The notes: a model not told the origin generated them from the sequence alone. Shown: positions 1 through 9,504, numbered from the stretch's first letter. The stretch is DNA of 64,000 nt from Tabrizicola_A sp044377735 (GCA_044377735.1 JBILYK010000007.1:1-64000), one strand, 5' to 3'. Numbers and translations: made by a program.

Positions 1-484
1 AATGGGCATCGCCGATCAGGCGACCAACCTCATGGCCTTTGGGATTGAGGATGACCGTTATCGGCAGGCCCATCACCCCCATGGAGCGGGCGAGTTCCGA
101 TTTCGGGTCGCGCAGGTTTTCAAGGTTGGCAATTGCGGCTTCGGTAAAGAAGCGGTCTATCGCGGTGGGGTCATTGCGGCCTGTGGCCAAGGGCACGACC
201 GCAATCTCGGGCATGGCGGCTTGCAGGCGATCCAGCGCAGGCATTTCCTCGCGACACGGCGGGCACCATGTGGCCCAGAAGTTCAGGACCACCCATTTGC
301 CGTGAAACTCTGCCATCGTGCGCGGGGCGTCGGCCATGTCGATCAGCGCGGCCTCGGGGATTGGGGCGGGGTCTGACAGGACCATCTTGGCCATGTCGCC
401 CGTGACATAGGCCGACACATCGGCATGGGCCGTGTTTGCACCAAGCATCAAGGCCGTATAAAGCACCGCAAGAGCGTTCCGCAT
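1..484 (-). CDS. TlpA-family thiol:disulfide redoxin (3' end outside window)
   Basis: Periplasmic thioredoxin-fold protein that would reduce or relay disulfides, as TlpA and CcmG/ResA relatives do. The translation opens with a signal peptide (MRNALAVLYTALMLGANTAHA). It then carries a thioredoxin active site, NFWATWCPPCREEMP, with the CPPC at about residues 74-77. The expected cis-proline loop (MGLPITVI) comes later. The C-terminus lies beyond base 1. It is divergent from argH with only 22 bp between the two starts, so their promoters must overlap. In Rhodobacteraceae this neighbour of argH is a common arrangement (recalled, not checked). Its exact electron donor or client cannot be told from sequence. 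Confidence 0.88.
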   Translation of the reverse strand, partial: MRNALAVLYTALMLGANTAHADVSAYVTGDMAKMVLSDPAPIPEAALIDMADAPRTMAEFHGKWVVLNFWATWCPPCREEMPALDRLQAAMPEIAVVPLATGRNDPTAIDRFFTEAAIANLENLRDPKSELARSMGVMGLPITVILNPKGHEVGRLIGDAH

Positions 485-506
485 TCTACCCCCAATAGGC
501 CAGATC

Positions 507-1904
507 ATGACCCAATCCAAAGACACCGCCAATGCCATGTGGGGCGGGCGTTTCGCGTCGGGCCCCGATGCCATCATGACGGCGATCAACGCCTCGATCG
601 GTTTTGACCAACGCATGTATGCGCAAGACATCGCCGGATCGCGCGCCCATGCCGCCATGCTGGCCGCACAGGGCATCATTAGCGATAGCGATGCGGCGGC
701 GATTGGGGAAGGGCTGCTCACGGTGTTGTCAGAGATTGAGGGGGGGAAGTTCATCTTTTCCACCGCGCTGGAGGATATTCACCTGAACGTGGAGAGCCGG
801 TTGACCGAGATCATCGGCGATGCGGGCAAGCGGCTGCACACGGGCCGCAGCCGCAACGATCAGGTGGCGGTGGATTTCCGGCTGTGGGTGCGTGACCAAT
901 GCGATGCGGCGATTTCCGGGTTGACCGAGTTGATGCGGGCGTTCTTGGCCCAAGCGGAGGCGGGGGCGGATTGGGTGATGCCGGGCTTTACGCACCTGCA
1001 GACTGCCCAGCCGGTGACATGGGGTCATCACATGCTGGCCTATGTCGAGATGTTCGCCCGCGACCGGTCACGCTTTGAGGATGCGCGCAAGCGGATGAAT
1101 GAGTGCCCCTTGGGCGCGGCGGCCTTGGCGGGGACCTCGTTCCCGATTGATCGCCATGCCACGGCGACGGCGCTGGGCTTTGACCGGCCGACGGCGAACA
1201 GCCTTGATTCGGTGTCGGACCGCGATTTCGCGTTGGAGTTTCTAAGCGCCTCGTCCATCACCGCCATGCACCTGTCGCGCTTTGCTGAGGAATTGGTCAT
1301 CTGGTCCAGTGCCCAGTTCCGGTTCGTGCGGTTGAGCGACAAGTGGACGACGGGCAGTTCGATCATGCCGCAGAAGAAAAACCCCGATGCGGCAGAGTTG
1401 TTGCGGGCGAAATTGGGGCGGATTTTGGGGGCGACGGTGGCCTTGTTCACCATCATGAAGGGGCTGGCGCTGACCTATTCCAAGGACATGCAGGAAGACA
1501 AGGAACAGACCTTTGATGCGGCGGACACGCTGATGCTGGGCTTGGCGGCGATGACGGGGATGGTCGGCGACATGACTGCCAACCGCGATGTGTTGCGCAG
1601 GGCGGCGGCGAGCGGGTTTTCCACCGCGACCGATCTGGCAGATTGGCTGGTGCGGCGGTTGGGCCTGCCGTTCCGTGATGCGCATCATGTCACGGGCACC
1701 TTGGTGGCGATGGCGGAAAAGGCCGGGATTGACCTGCCGGACCTAAGCCTTGCGCAGATGCAAGGCGTGCATGCGGGCATTACGGCAGAAGTGTTTGAGG
1801 TGTTGGGCGTCGACAATTCGGTGCGCTCGCGCATGTCTTACGGCGGAACCTCGCCGGTGCGGGTGGCCGAACAGGTGGCGCGCTGGAAGGTGGCGCTGGG
1901 CTGA
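507..1904 (+). CDS. argH: Argininosuccinate lyase
   Basis: Cytosolic enzyme that cleaves argininosuccinate to arginine and fumarate, the last step of arginine synthesis. The 465-aa protein has the normal family length. It contains the fumarase/aspartase superfamily signature GSSIMPQKKNPD (about residues 287-298), the early SRLTEIIGDAGKRLHTGRSRNDQ segment and the TGxSFPIDR loop. The ATG at 507 is weakly preceded by AGG. A lipoprotein gene and lysA follow on the same strand, giving an arginine/lysine biosynthesis cluster. Confidence 0.97.
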   Translation: MTQSKDTANAMWGGRFASGPDAIMTAINASIGFDQRMYAQDIAGSRAHAAMLAAQGIISDSDAAAIGEGLLTVLSEIEGGKFIFSTALEDIHLNVESRLTEIIGDAGKRLHTGRSRNDQVAVDFRLWVRDQCDAAISGLTELMRAFLAQAEAGADWVMPGFTHLQTAQPVTWGHHMLAYVEMFARDRSRFEDARKRMNECPLGAAALAGTSFPIDRHATATALGFDRPTANSLDSVSDRDFALEFLSASSITAMHLSRFAEELVIWSSAQFRFVRLSDKWTTGSSIMPQKKNPDAAELLRAKLGRILGATVALFTIMKGLALTYSKDMQEDKEQTFDAADTLMLGLAAMTGMVGDMTANRDVLRRAAASGFSTATDLADWLVRRLGLPFRDAHHVTGTLVAMAEKAGIDLPDLSLAQMQGVHAGITAEVFEVLGVDNSVRSRMSYGGTSPVRVAEQVARWKVALG

Positions 1905-2056
1905 GGCAGGATCGTGGCTGAAGCGATGTGACTTTCGTTTACGCCGCGTGATGCGCCCGTGCAGCCGATGTGAAAAGACTTGCGCGGCATGTTTGATAAG
2001 CTATCGATCAAGCTATGAATTTGGCCGATTTTGCCGATTTTGACAGGATGACAAGA

Positions 2057-2239
2057 ATGACCATGAAACCCGTTTCCGCATTTATACTGCTCGTGACGCT
2101 GGCCGCTTGCGGCGCAGATGGGCTGCCCGAAGCCCCGAGTGCGCAATCGTCATCCGGCTCTGGTATTTCGGTGACGGGCTGTGCCTCGGCGGGCGTGACG
2201 ATCGGTGCCCCCACGACCGAAGGTCCGGCGGGCTGCTGA
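2057..2239 (+). CDS. Small LptM-like lipoprotein
   Basis: About 60 residues with a short hydrophobic leader ending in a lipobox (LLVTLAACG), followed by a Gly/Pro/Ser-rich tail. This is the architecture of the LptM (YifL) lipoproteins, which help mature the LPS translocon LptD in Enterobacteria. Such tiny lipoproteins commonly sit next to lysA/dapF, as here. ATG 2057 is preferred because an AGGA lies 8 bases upstream; ATGs at 2048 and 2063 are also possible. The tail is diverged from E. coli LptM, so the LptM assignment is an inference from lipobox, size and position. Confidence 0.6.
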   Translation: MTMKPVSAFILLVTLAACGADGLPEAPSAQSSSGSGISVTGCASAGVTIGAPTTEGPAGC

Positions 2240-2297
2240 TTGCGGCGCGGGCGGCTTCTGCTATACCCGGTTGGGACAACATCGGGGCCGCGCGCGC

Positions 2298-3563
2298 ATG
2301 GATCATTTCATCTATAAATCAGGCATTCTTCATGCCGAGGATGTGGCGATCCCAGATATTGCCGCTTCGGTGGGCACGCCGTTCTATGTCTATTCCGCCG
2401 CGACCCTGACGCGGCATTACCGGCTGTTCACCGAAGCCCTGTCGCCCCTGCCGCATCAGGTGTGCTTTGCGATCAAGTCGCTGTCCAACATCGCGGTGTT
2501 AAAGCTTTTGGGCGATCTGGGCGCGGGGATGGATGTGGTCTCGGGCGGCGAGTATCGCCGGGCCAAGGCGGCAGGCGTGCCGGGCGATCGGATTGTGTTT
2601 TCCGGCGTTGGCAAAACGCGCGAGGAGATGCGGCTGGCGCTGGAGGGCGGGATTCGCCAGTTCAATCTGGAATCCGAGCCTGAGATGCGGGCCTTGTCTG
2701 AGGTGGCGACGTCGATGGGCGTCGTGGCACCTGTCACCGTGCGGGTGAACCCCGATGTTGACGCCAAGACCCATGAGAAAATTGCCACCGGCAAGTCGGA
2801 CAACAAGTTTGGTATCCCGATTTCCCGCGCGGTGGAGGTTTACGGCGAAATCGCGCGTCTGCCCGGTTTGAAGGTGGTGGGGATTGATGTGCATATCGGC
2901 AGCCAGCTGACCGAGCTTGCCCCGTTTGAAGAGGCGTTCAAGAAGGTGGCGAGCCTGACCGAAGCCCTGCGCGCCCAGGGCCATACCATTGACCGGCTGG
3001 ATCTGGGCGGGGGCCTTGGGATTCCTTATACCCGGTCCAATGAGGCCCCCCCTTTGCCCACCGATTACGGCGCGATGATCAAGCGCACGGTGGGCCATCT
3101 TGGCTGTGAGATCGAGATTGAGCCGGGGCGGCTGATTTCTGGCAATTCGGGGCTTTTGGTTGCGGGCGTGATCTATGTGAAACAGGGCGAGGGGCGGGAT
3201 TTCCTGATTTTGGATGCCGCGATGAACGATCTGGTGCGCCCTTCGATGTATGGCGCACATCATGACATCGTGCCGGTGGTGGAACCGCAGGCCGGGGTGC
3301 AGACAGCGGCCTATGATGTGGTCGGCCCGGTGTGTGAAACCGGCGATACCTTTGCCAAGGGGCGCGGGCTTGCCCAATTGGCTGAGGGTGATCTGGTGGC
3401 CTTTCGCTCGGCCGGGGCATATGGCGCAGTGATGGCGTCGGAATACAACACCCGGCCCCTGATCCCCGAAGTTCTGGTGATGGGCGATCAATTTGCCGTC
3501 ATTCGGGCGCGACCGACATTTGACGAAATCCTTGCACGCGATACCATCCCGGAATGGTTGTAA
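2298..3563 (+). CDS. lysA: Diaminopimelate decarboxylase
   Basis: PLP enzyme that decarboxylates meso-diaminopimelate to lysine. The 421-aa product has the full family length. Visible family features include the PLP-lysine segment CFAIKSLSN, the HIGSQ motif (VVGIDVHIGSQLTEL), the glycine loop LDLGGGLGIPY, EPGRLISGNSG, and the second active-site segment GPVCETGDTFAKGR. The ATG at 2298 (MDHFIYKSG) is chosen over an upstream in-frame start at 2205 because the added residues are out of character and would overlap the lipoprotein gene. The next gene starts 25 bp downstream, probably in the same transcript. Confidence 0.96.
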   Translation: MDHFIYKSGILHAEDVAIPDIAASVGTPFYVYSAATLTRHYRLFTEALSPLPHQVCFAIKSLSNIAVLKLLGDLGAGMDVVSGGEYRRAKAAGVPGDRIVFSGVGKTREEMRLALEGGIRQFNLESEPEMRALSEVATSMGVVAPVTVRVNPDVDAKTHEKIATGKSDNKFGIPISRAVEVYGEIARLPGLKVVGIDVHIGSQLTELAPFEEAFKKVASLTEALRAQGHTIDRLDLGGGLGIPYTRSNEAPPLPTDYGAMIKRTVGHLGCEIEIEPGRLISGNSGLLVAGVIYVKQGEGRDFLILDAAMNDLVRPSMYGAHHDIVPVVEPQAGVQTAAYDVVGPVCETGDTFAKGRGLAQLAEGDLVAFRSAGAYGAVMASEYNTRPLIPEVLVMGDQFAVIRARPTFDEILARDTIPEWL

Positions 3564-3588
3564 CCCGGCGGAGGGCCTTACGCACCGA

Positions 3589-6090
3589 ATGGATGACCGC
3601 GCGAAAGCCACGTTGAAACGGATCGAGACCCCGCTGCGGCTGACGCTGGCGGGGCTTTGGGCCGAGCGGTTGGTGCGGGCGTTCTGGCCGCTGTGGACGC
3701 TGGCGATTGCGGTTCTGGCGGCGCTGGCCTTTGGATTGCAGGATCATCTGCCGCTGGCGGCGCTGTGGTTTGGCGCGGTTTCTGCGCTGATGGGTCTGGT
3801 CTGGGCCGGGGTGCATGGGCTGGGCGCCTTTCGCAGGCCCAGCCGGGTGGAGGCGATGGCGCGGCTGGACAGCCGCTTGCCGGGCCAGCCTTTGGCGGCT
3901 TTGCAGGACACCCAAGCGATTGGCGCGCAGGATCCCGCCTCACAGGCGGTCTGGGCCGCGCATCTGGCGCGCATGGCTGAACGGGCGCGGGGGGCAAAGC
4001 CGGTTGAGCCGGATCTTAAACTGGCGGCGCGGGACCCTTTCGCGCTGCGCTATCTGGCGCTGACGGCGCTGGTGATGGCGCTGATCTTTGGGTCGGTCTG
4101 GCGGCTGGGGTCGGTGTCGGCCCTGGCACCGGGGGGCGGGGCCGAGGTTCTGGCCGATGGGCCGACGTGGGAGGGTTGGCTGAAGCCGCCCGCCTATACC
4201 GGCAAGCCGACGCTTTATCTGAACGATCAGACCGCCGCTGCGCTGGAACTGCCCGCGGGCACCAAGCTGCAACTGCGGTTCTATGGCGAGCCGGGCCGTC
4301 TGATCTTGGCCGAGACTGTTTCGGGACGGAGCGAGCCGGTGCCCGCATCGGAGCCTGTGCGGGATTTCGTGCTGGTGCAAAGCGGCAAGCTGGCGATTGA
4401 AGGACCGGGCGGGCGGGAGTGGGAGATTACCCTGACGCCCGACCGCGCGCCTACCATCACCGCCGAGGGTGAGATTGGCCGTGAGCGGGGCGGGCGGTTC
4501 AAGCAGCAGTTCAAGGTCAGCGATGATTATGGCATCACGCGCGGTCAGGTGACCATTGCGCTGGATCTGGACAAGGTGGACCGCCGCTTTGGTTTGACCG
4601 CCGATCCGGCCGATGTGGCCCCGGTGGTGCTGGATCTGCCCTTGCCGCGCAAGGGCGACCGTGAGGAGTTTGTCGGCACGCTGGTGGATGATCTGTCGCA
4701 ATCGGTTCTGGCCAATTTGCCGGTGACGCTGACCTTTGCGGCGAGTGATGCGGCGGGCCAAGATGGGGCCTCGGCCCCCATGGCCGTGACGCTGCCGGGC
4801 AAGCGGTTCTTTGACCCTGTCGCCTCGTCTCTGGTCGAGATGCGGCGCGATCTGATGTGGACGCGCGCCAATGGCCCGCGCACCGTGCAGATCTTGCGCG
4901 CCATCACCCATGCGCCCGAGACGGTGATCACCAACCAAAAGGCGTGGCTGCGGCTGCGAGTTGCCATGCGGCGGCTGGAGGTGGAGGCGGCAAGCCTTTC
5001 CCCCGAGCTGCGTGACGAGGTGGCCGAAGAGCTGTGGCAGATTGCGCTGATGGTGGAAGAGGGCGATCTGAACGACGCCAAGGAGCGGCTGCGCCGCGCC
5101 CAAGACCGGCTGGCCGAGGCGATCCGGCGCGGGGCTTCTCCTGAGGAGATTCAGGAGCTGATGGACGAGATGCGCCAGGCCATGGATGATTACATGGACC
5201 TTCTGGCCGAGAACATGGAAGAGCGCACGCCCGAAGAGCAATCGGCCGATGGCGGTGCCACAATGAGCGAAGATCAGCTTCAGGAAATGCTCGACCGGCT
5301 GCAGCAGTTGATGGAAGAGGGCAAGACCGCCGAGGCGGCGGAGTTGTTGGCGCAGATCCAAGAGATGATGGAAAACATGCGCATGGTTCAGCAGGACGGG
5401 CAGGGCCAGGGCCGCGGCAGTCCGGGCCAGCAGGCGATGCGCGATCTGGGCGAGACGATGCGCGGCCAGCAGGGCCTGTCGGATGATGCGTTCCGCGATA
5501 TGCAGCGCGGGCGGCAGGGGGAAGCGCAGGGCGAGGGCCAAGAGGGTGAGGGCCAAGAGGGTGAGCCGGGCGAGGGCCAGGAGGGTGGCCAAAGCCTTGC
5601 CGAGCGGCAAGAGGATTTGCGCCGCCAGTTGGAGCAGCTGGAGCGCGAGGGCGATCTGCCGGGTGCGGGCAACGAGGCCGGTGAGGCCGGGCGGCAGCGG
5701 CTGGAAGAGGCGCGCCGCGCCATGCGCGAGGCCGAAGAGGCACTGCGCGATCAGGATCTGCCCGGCGCGCTGGACCGTCAGGCCGAAGCACTTGAGGCGC
5801 TGCGCGACGGCATCCGCGATCTGGGTGAGGCACTGGTGCAGGACAACCGCCAAGAGGGCGAGGCGCAGGGCGGCCGTCAGGCCAACCGCGATGATCCGGC
5901 GGGCCGCGACCCCTTGGGTCGCCAGCAGGGCAACAGCCTGCGGATCGGGTCGGACAACAACCTTCTAAGCGATGAAGATGTCTATCGCCGGGCCGAGGAA
6001 TTGCTGGACGAAATCCGCCGCCGGTCAGGCGATCTGGCCCGTCCGGAGGGCGAGCGCGACTATCTCAAGCGGTTGTTGGAGTCGTTCTGA
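3589..6090 (+). CDS. TIGR02302/DUF4175-type large membrane protein
   Basis: An 833-aa protein of the alphaproteobacterial TIGR02302 family, whose function is unknown. It has transmembrane segments at about residues 25-75 and 153-175, then a soluble beta-rich region. A long charged helical region follows from about residue 460. Around residues 604-670 there is a Gly/Gln/Glu repeat stretch (units such as GEGQEGEGQEGEPGEGQ). The conserved C-terminal end is SLRIGSDNNLLSDEDVYRRAEELLDEIRRRSGD. A position right behind lysA is typical in Rhodobacterales (recalled). The ATG at 3589 follows GGAGGGC at 3570-3576. Likely an inner-membrane scaffold; no catalytic motif is visible. Confidence 0.85.
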   Translation: MDDRAKATLKRIETPLRLTLAGLWAERLVRAFWPLWTLAIAVLAALAFGLQDHLPLAALWFGAVSALMGLVWAGVHGLGAFRRPSRVEAMARLDSRLPGQPLAALQDTQAIGAQDPASQAVWAAHLARMAERARGAKPVEPDLKLAARDPFALRYLALTALVMALIFGSVWRLGSVSALAPGGGAEVLADGPTWEGWLKPPAYTGKPTLYLNDQTAAALELPAGTKLQLRFYGEPGRLILAETVSGRSEPVPASEPVRDFVLVQSGKLAIEGPGGREWEITLTPDRAPTITAEGEIGRERGGRFKQQFKVSDDYGITRGQVTIALDLDKVDRRFGLTADPADVAPVVLDLPLPRKGDREEFVGTLVDDLSQSVLANLPVTLTFAASDAAGQDGASAPMAVTLPGKRFFDPVASSLVEMRRDLMWTRANGPRTVQILRAITHAPETVITNQKAWLRLRVAMRRLEVEAASLSPELRDEVAEELWQIALMVEEGDLNDAKERLRRAQDRLAEAIRRGASPEEIQELMDEMRQAMDDYMDLLAENMEERTPEEQSADGGATMSEDQLQEMLDRLQQLMEEGKTAEAAELLAQIQEMMENMRMVQQDGQGQGRGSPGQQAMRDLGETMRGQQGLSDDAFRDMQRGRQGEAQGEGQEGEGQEGEPGEGQEGGQSLAERQEDLRRQLEQLEREGDLPGAGNEAGEAGRQRLEEARRAMREAEEALRDQDLPGALDRQAEALEALRDGIRDLGEALVQDNRQEGEAQGGRQANRDDPAGRDPLGRQQGNSLRIGSDNNLLSDEDVYRRAEELLDEIRRRSGDLARPEGERDYLKRLLESF

Positions 6091-6124
6091 TCTGGCGGGC
6101 CGCAGCAAAGCTGCCGCGCCGATC

Positions 6125-6277
6125 TTAGCTGTGGTGCGACAAGAGCACCGTGTGAACCGCAGCACCGAGACGGTTCGCGATGATGATGAACAAGAGCGCC
6201 GTCATGCCCATGATGAGGCACAGCCTGAGCACCGACAGGCGCGTGCGTTTCTGGGGGATGGTCAGCATTGGGTCCAT
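6125..6277 (-). CDS. Possible 50-aa single-pass membrane protein
   Basis: A short frame (MDPMLTIPQKRTRLSVLRL... ending VLLSHHS) with a basic N-terminus and one hydrophobic segment, about residues 17-42 (LCLIMGMTALLFIIIANRL). It lies on the opposite strand between the TIGR02302 gene and pheT, in a gap that is otherwise empty. There is no clear Shine-Dalgarno. The positive-inside arrangement and the clean stop argue for a real small membrane protein, but the evidence is only compositional. Confidence 0.35.
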   Translation of the reverse strand: MDPMLTIPQKRTRLSVLRLCLIMGMTALLFIIIANRLGAAVHTVLLSHHS

Positions 6278-6491
6278 GATGTGGTTTTACACGCTTCAGC
6301 GCGCTGAATTGAGGCAAATAGAACGGGTTTTCTGCGACAGCCTGTTTCCCATCCGGAAACGCGTGCCCGATATGGTCCCCAATGCAGTTCCCAATACGAT
6401 CCCCAATACGATCCCCGGTGCTTCCCCTTGGCCTGACTTTGCGCTAATCCGGCTGCAACAGTGGAAATGACCGACCCAAAGGGCCTTTGCG

Positions 6492-8903
6492 ATGAAATTC
6501 ACCCTGTCCTGGCTTAAAGATCACCTTGAGACGACGGCGTCTTTGGATGAGATCCTTTATGCGCTGACCGATCTTGGGCTTGAGGTTGAAGAGGTGGTCA
6601 ACCCGGTTGCGAAACTGGCCCCCTTCACCATCGCCAAGGTTCTGGAGGCCACCCAGCACCCCGATGCCGACCGGTTGCGCGTGTGCCGGGTGATGACGGA
6701 TGAGGGCGAAAAGCAGATCGTCTGCGGTGCCCCCAATGCGCGCGCCGGGATCACGGTGGTTCTGTGCAAGCCGGGCGATTATGTGCCGGGCATTGATGTG
6801 ACCTTGGGCGTTGGCAAGATTCGCGGCGTGGAAAGCCACGGGATGATGGCGTCCGAGCGTGAATTGGAGCTGTCGGACGAACACAACGGCATTATCGAGC
6901 TTGCCTCGGGCGAGGTGGGCGAGAAGTTCACCGATTGGCTGGCCGCGAACCGTCCTGCGATCTGTGATCCGGTGATCGAGGTGAAGATCACTCCGAACCG
7001 TCCCGACGCCCTGGGCGTGCGGGGCATTGCGCGCGATCTGGCGGCACGCGGTTTGGGTGTGTTGAAGCCAATGGCCGTGCCCAGCATCAAGGGCGGCTTT
7101 GCCAGCCCGGTCAGCGTGCAGATTGATGCCGAGTTGAAAGCCAAGGGCTGCCCGCATTTTGCAGGCCGCACCATTCGTGGGGTGAAGAACGGCCCTGCGC
7201 CTGACTGGCTGCAGGCACGGCTGAAGGCGATTGGGCTGCGGCCGATTTCAGCCTTGGTTGATATCACCAACTATTTCACCTTTGGCCTGAACCGGCCCTT
7301 GCATGTCTTTGACGTGGCACGGGTGCAGGGCGGCGCTTTGCGGATTCATGCGGCCAAGGGCGGCGAGGAGTTTCTGGCGCTGGACGGCAAGACCTATACC
7401 TTGCGCGCCGGGATGATGGCGATTTCGGATGCGGCGGGGGTGGAAAGCCTGGCCGGGATCATGGGCGGCGAACATTCGGGCTGCACCGAGGACACCACCG
7501 AGGTGTTCTTGGAAAGCGCGTTTTGGGACCCGATCACCGTTGCCGCAACGGGCCGGGCCCTGAAGATCAACTCGGATGCGCGCTATCGCTTTGAGCGCGG
7601 GGTTGATCCGGCGTTCTCGCTGCCGGGGTTGGATCTGGCGACGCAGATGATCTTGGAGCTTTGTGGCGGTGAGGCGTCTGATCTGGCGGTTGATGGGGCG
7701 GCCCCGGACACCACGCGGGCCTATAAGCTGAACCCCGCACGGGTGATCAGCCTTGTCGGCATGGACATCCCCGAGGCGGTGCAGCGCCAGACTCTGACGG
7801 CGCTGGGCTTTACGCTGAACGGCAACATGGCCGCCCCGCCGTCATGGCGGCCGGATGTGCTGGGCGAGGCGGATCTGGTGGAGGAAGTGGCACGCGTGGC
7901 CAGCCTGACCAAGCTGGAAGGCAAGCCCTTGCGCCGCATGGTGCCGGGCGTGCCGCGCCCGATCCTGACGCCTTTGCAGGTGCGCGAACGCACGACCCGG
8001 CGCACGATTGCAGCGCTGGGGTATAATGAATGCGTCACCTACAGCTTTATCGACGAGGCGGCGGCCAAGCTTTTTGGCGGCGGCACCGATGCGGTGCGGG
8101 TCGACAACCCGATTTCGTCGGAAATGAGCCATCTGCGCCCTGATCTTCTGCCGGGCCTTCTGCGCGCCGCGGCACGAAATCAGGCGCGCGGGTTCATGGA
8201 CCTTGCGCTGGCCGAGATTGGTCCGGCCTTCCACGGTGGCGAGCCGGGCGAGCAGCATTTGCAAGCGGCGGGCCTTTTGGTGGGTGCCTCGGCGGCGCGC
8301 GATCCGCACGGCAGCCGCCGCCCGGTGGATGTGTTCGACGTCAAGGCCGATGTCGAGGCAGTGCTGGCCGCCCTTGGCGCGCCCGCCCGCGTGCAGATCA
8401 GCCGCAAGCTGGCCGCTTGGTTCCATCCGGGCCGCTCGGGCGTGATCGGCCTTGGGCCGAATGTGATGGCCAGCTTTGGCGAGGTTCACCCCAAGGTTTT
8501 GGCGGAAATGGGCGTCAAAGGCCCGGCCATGGCCTTTACGGTGCTGGTCGCGAATGCGCCTTATCCCAAGGTGAAAACCCCGACCCGGCCCGCGCTGGCG
8601 ATTTCCGATCTGCAGGCGGTGGACAGAGATTTCGCCTTTGTCGTCGACACGGGCGTCGAAGTTCTGACGGCCGTCAATGCCGCGCAGGGGGCAGACAAGG
8701 CGCTGATCGAAAGCGTCCGGGTGTTTGACCAGTTCACCGGCGAGAAGGCCGAGGCGCAGATGGGGGCTGGCAAAAAGTCCATCGCGCTGACGGTGCGCCT
8801 GCAACCGGTGGACAAGACCCTGACCGAGACCGAGATCGAGGCCGTGTCGGCCAAGATCATCGAAAAGGTCGCCAAGGCAACCGGCGGGGCTTTGCGCACT
8901 TAA
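6492..8903 (+). CDS. pheT: Phenylalanine--tRNA ligase beta subunit
   Basis: Beta chain of the alpha2-beta2 phenylalanyl-tRNA synthetase. At 803 aa it has the usual bacterial length. Domain order: N-terminal segment MKFTLSWLKDHL, tRNA-binding OB fold at about 40-150 (HPDADRLRVCRV, IVCGAPN), B3/B4 editing domain about 215-390, B5 about 405-475, the catalytic-like core with VDNPISSEMSHLRPDLLPGLL, and a C-terminal FDX-ACB anticodon domain from about 708 (RPALAISDLQAVDRDFAFVVD). pheS is not in this window, so the subunits are separated by at least the region upstream. Confidence 0.97.
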   Translation: MKFTLSWLKDHLETTASLDEILYALTDLGLEVEEVVNPVAKLAPFTIAKVLEATQHPDADRLRVCRVMTDEGEKQIVCGAPNARAGITVVLCKPGDYVPGIDVTLGVGKIRGVESHGMMASERELELSDEHNGIIELASGEVGEKFTDWLAANRPAICDPVIEVKITPNRPDALGVRGIARDLAARGLGVLKPMAVPSIKGGFASPVSVQIDAELKAKGCPHFAGRTIRGVKNGPAPDWLQARLKAIGLRPISALVDITNYFTFGLNRPLHVFDVARVQGGALRIHAAKGGEEFLALDGKTYTLRAGMMAISDAAGVESLAGIMGGEHSGCTEDTTEVFLESAFWDPITVAATGRALKINSDARYRFERGVDPAFSLPGLDLATQMILELCGGEASDLAVDGAAPDTTRAYKLNPARVISLVGMDIPEAVQRQTLTALGFTLNGNMAAPPSWRPDVLGEADLVEEVARVASLTKLEGKPLRRMVPGVPRPILTPLQVRERTTRRTIAALGYNECVTYSFIDEAAAKLFGGGTDAVRVDNPISSEMSHLRPDLLPGLLRAAARNQARGFMDLALAEIGPAFHGGEPGEQHLQAAGLLVGASAARDPHGSRRPVDVFDVKADVEAVLAALGAPARVQISRKLAAWFHPGRSGVIGLGPNVMASFGEVHPKVLAEMGVKGPAMAFTVLVANAPYPKVKTPTRPALAISDLQAVDRDFAFVVDTGVEVLTAVNAAQGADKALIESVRVFDQFTGEKAEAQMGAGKKSIALTVRLQPVDKTLTETEIEAVSAKIIEKVAKATGGALRT

Positions 8904-9018
8904 CGTCGCGTCTACGTCGTCGCGCGTCCTGGGGTCTCGAGAAGACGACGACGTCGTCCGACGAGGTTGGCCGTAACGTCGTGTTTGCCTTTCCATGGGG
9001 CAGGCTTGGGCCGGCCCC

Positions 9019-9504
9019 ATGGAGTTTGACTATATCATCTGCGGCGACGGCGCATCTGGCTCTGTGCTGGCCGCGCGGCTGTCGCAGGACGCTGGCATTT
9101 CGGGCCGCCCGCCCCTCCACAACTTGGCCTTGCGCAGCACCCGTCAACCGGGCCTGAAGGGGCAGTGGGACTTTCGGCCAAGGGGCAAAGCGCTGGGCAG
9201 GTCATCGGCCATCAACGCCATGCCTTATGTGCGGGGCCATCTGTCGGATGACGACGGTGGGGCGGATCTGGGGGCCGAGGGCACTTGACCGCACGGGCCG
9301 AGGTGATCTTCTGCCAAGGCACCTTCGGCTTACCCCAGCTTTTGATGCGTTCCGGCATCGGCCCGGCTGAACAGCTGCGCCAACATGGGCTGCGAGGTTG
9401 GCGCGTGGTGGATGCCAGCGTCACGCCCGCCCTTGTCGGCGGCAACACCAATGCCCCCCCTGATGATCGCCAAAAAGGCTGCCGACCTGATCTGCAAGCG
9501 CTGA
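9019..9504 (+). pseudogene. Decayed GMC oxidoreductase (choline/alcohol dehydrogenase-like)
   Basis: Three recognisable pieces of a roughly 530-aa FAD-dependent GMC oxidoreductase are packed into about 490 bp. The N-terminus has the FAD dinucleotide-binding motif (FDYIICGDGASGSVLAARLS) and GRSSAINAMPYVRGH. A jump at about 9285 into another frame leads to ARAEVIFCQGTFGLPQLLMRSGIG. A second jump near 9391 leads to the C-terminal RVVDASVTPALVGGNTNAP. After that, the C-run near 9453 carries a +1 shift: the other frame restores APLMIAKKAADLI and a stop at 9502. Two large internal deletions plus a frameshift rule out function. Confidence 0.85.

Noticed and set aside
5520..5590. Repetitive GAGGGCCAAGAG DNA
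   Set aside because: It is coding repeat for the Gly/Gln/Glu stretch within the TIGR02302 protein, not an independent element.
3940..5853. A 637-codon open frame on the minus strand
   Set aside because: It lies wholly inside the TIGR02302 gene in the opposite direction, is rich in Leu/Arg/His/Gln typical of antisense of GC-rich coding DNA, and matches no family. The plus-strand gene explains the sequence.
6379..6422. Short direct repeat CCCAATACGATC in the gap before pheT
   Set aside because: Only two to three imperfect copies of 12 bases; no stem or known motif. Too short for a CRISPR or a functional repeat call.
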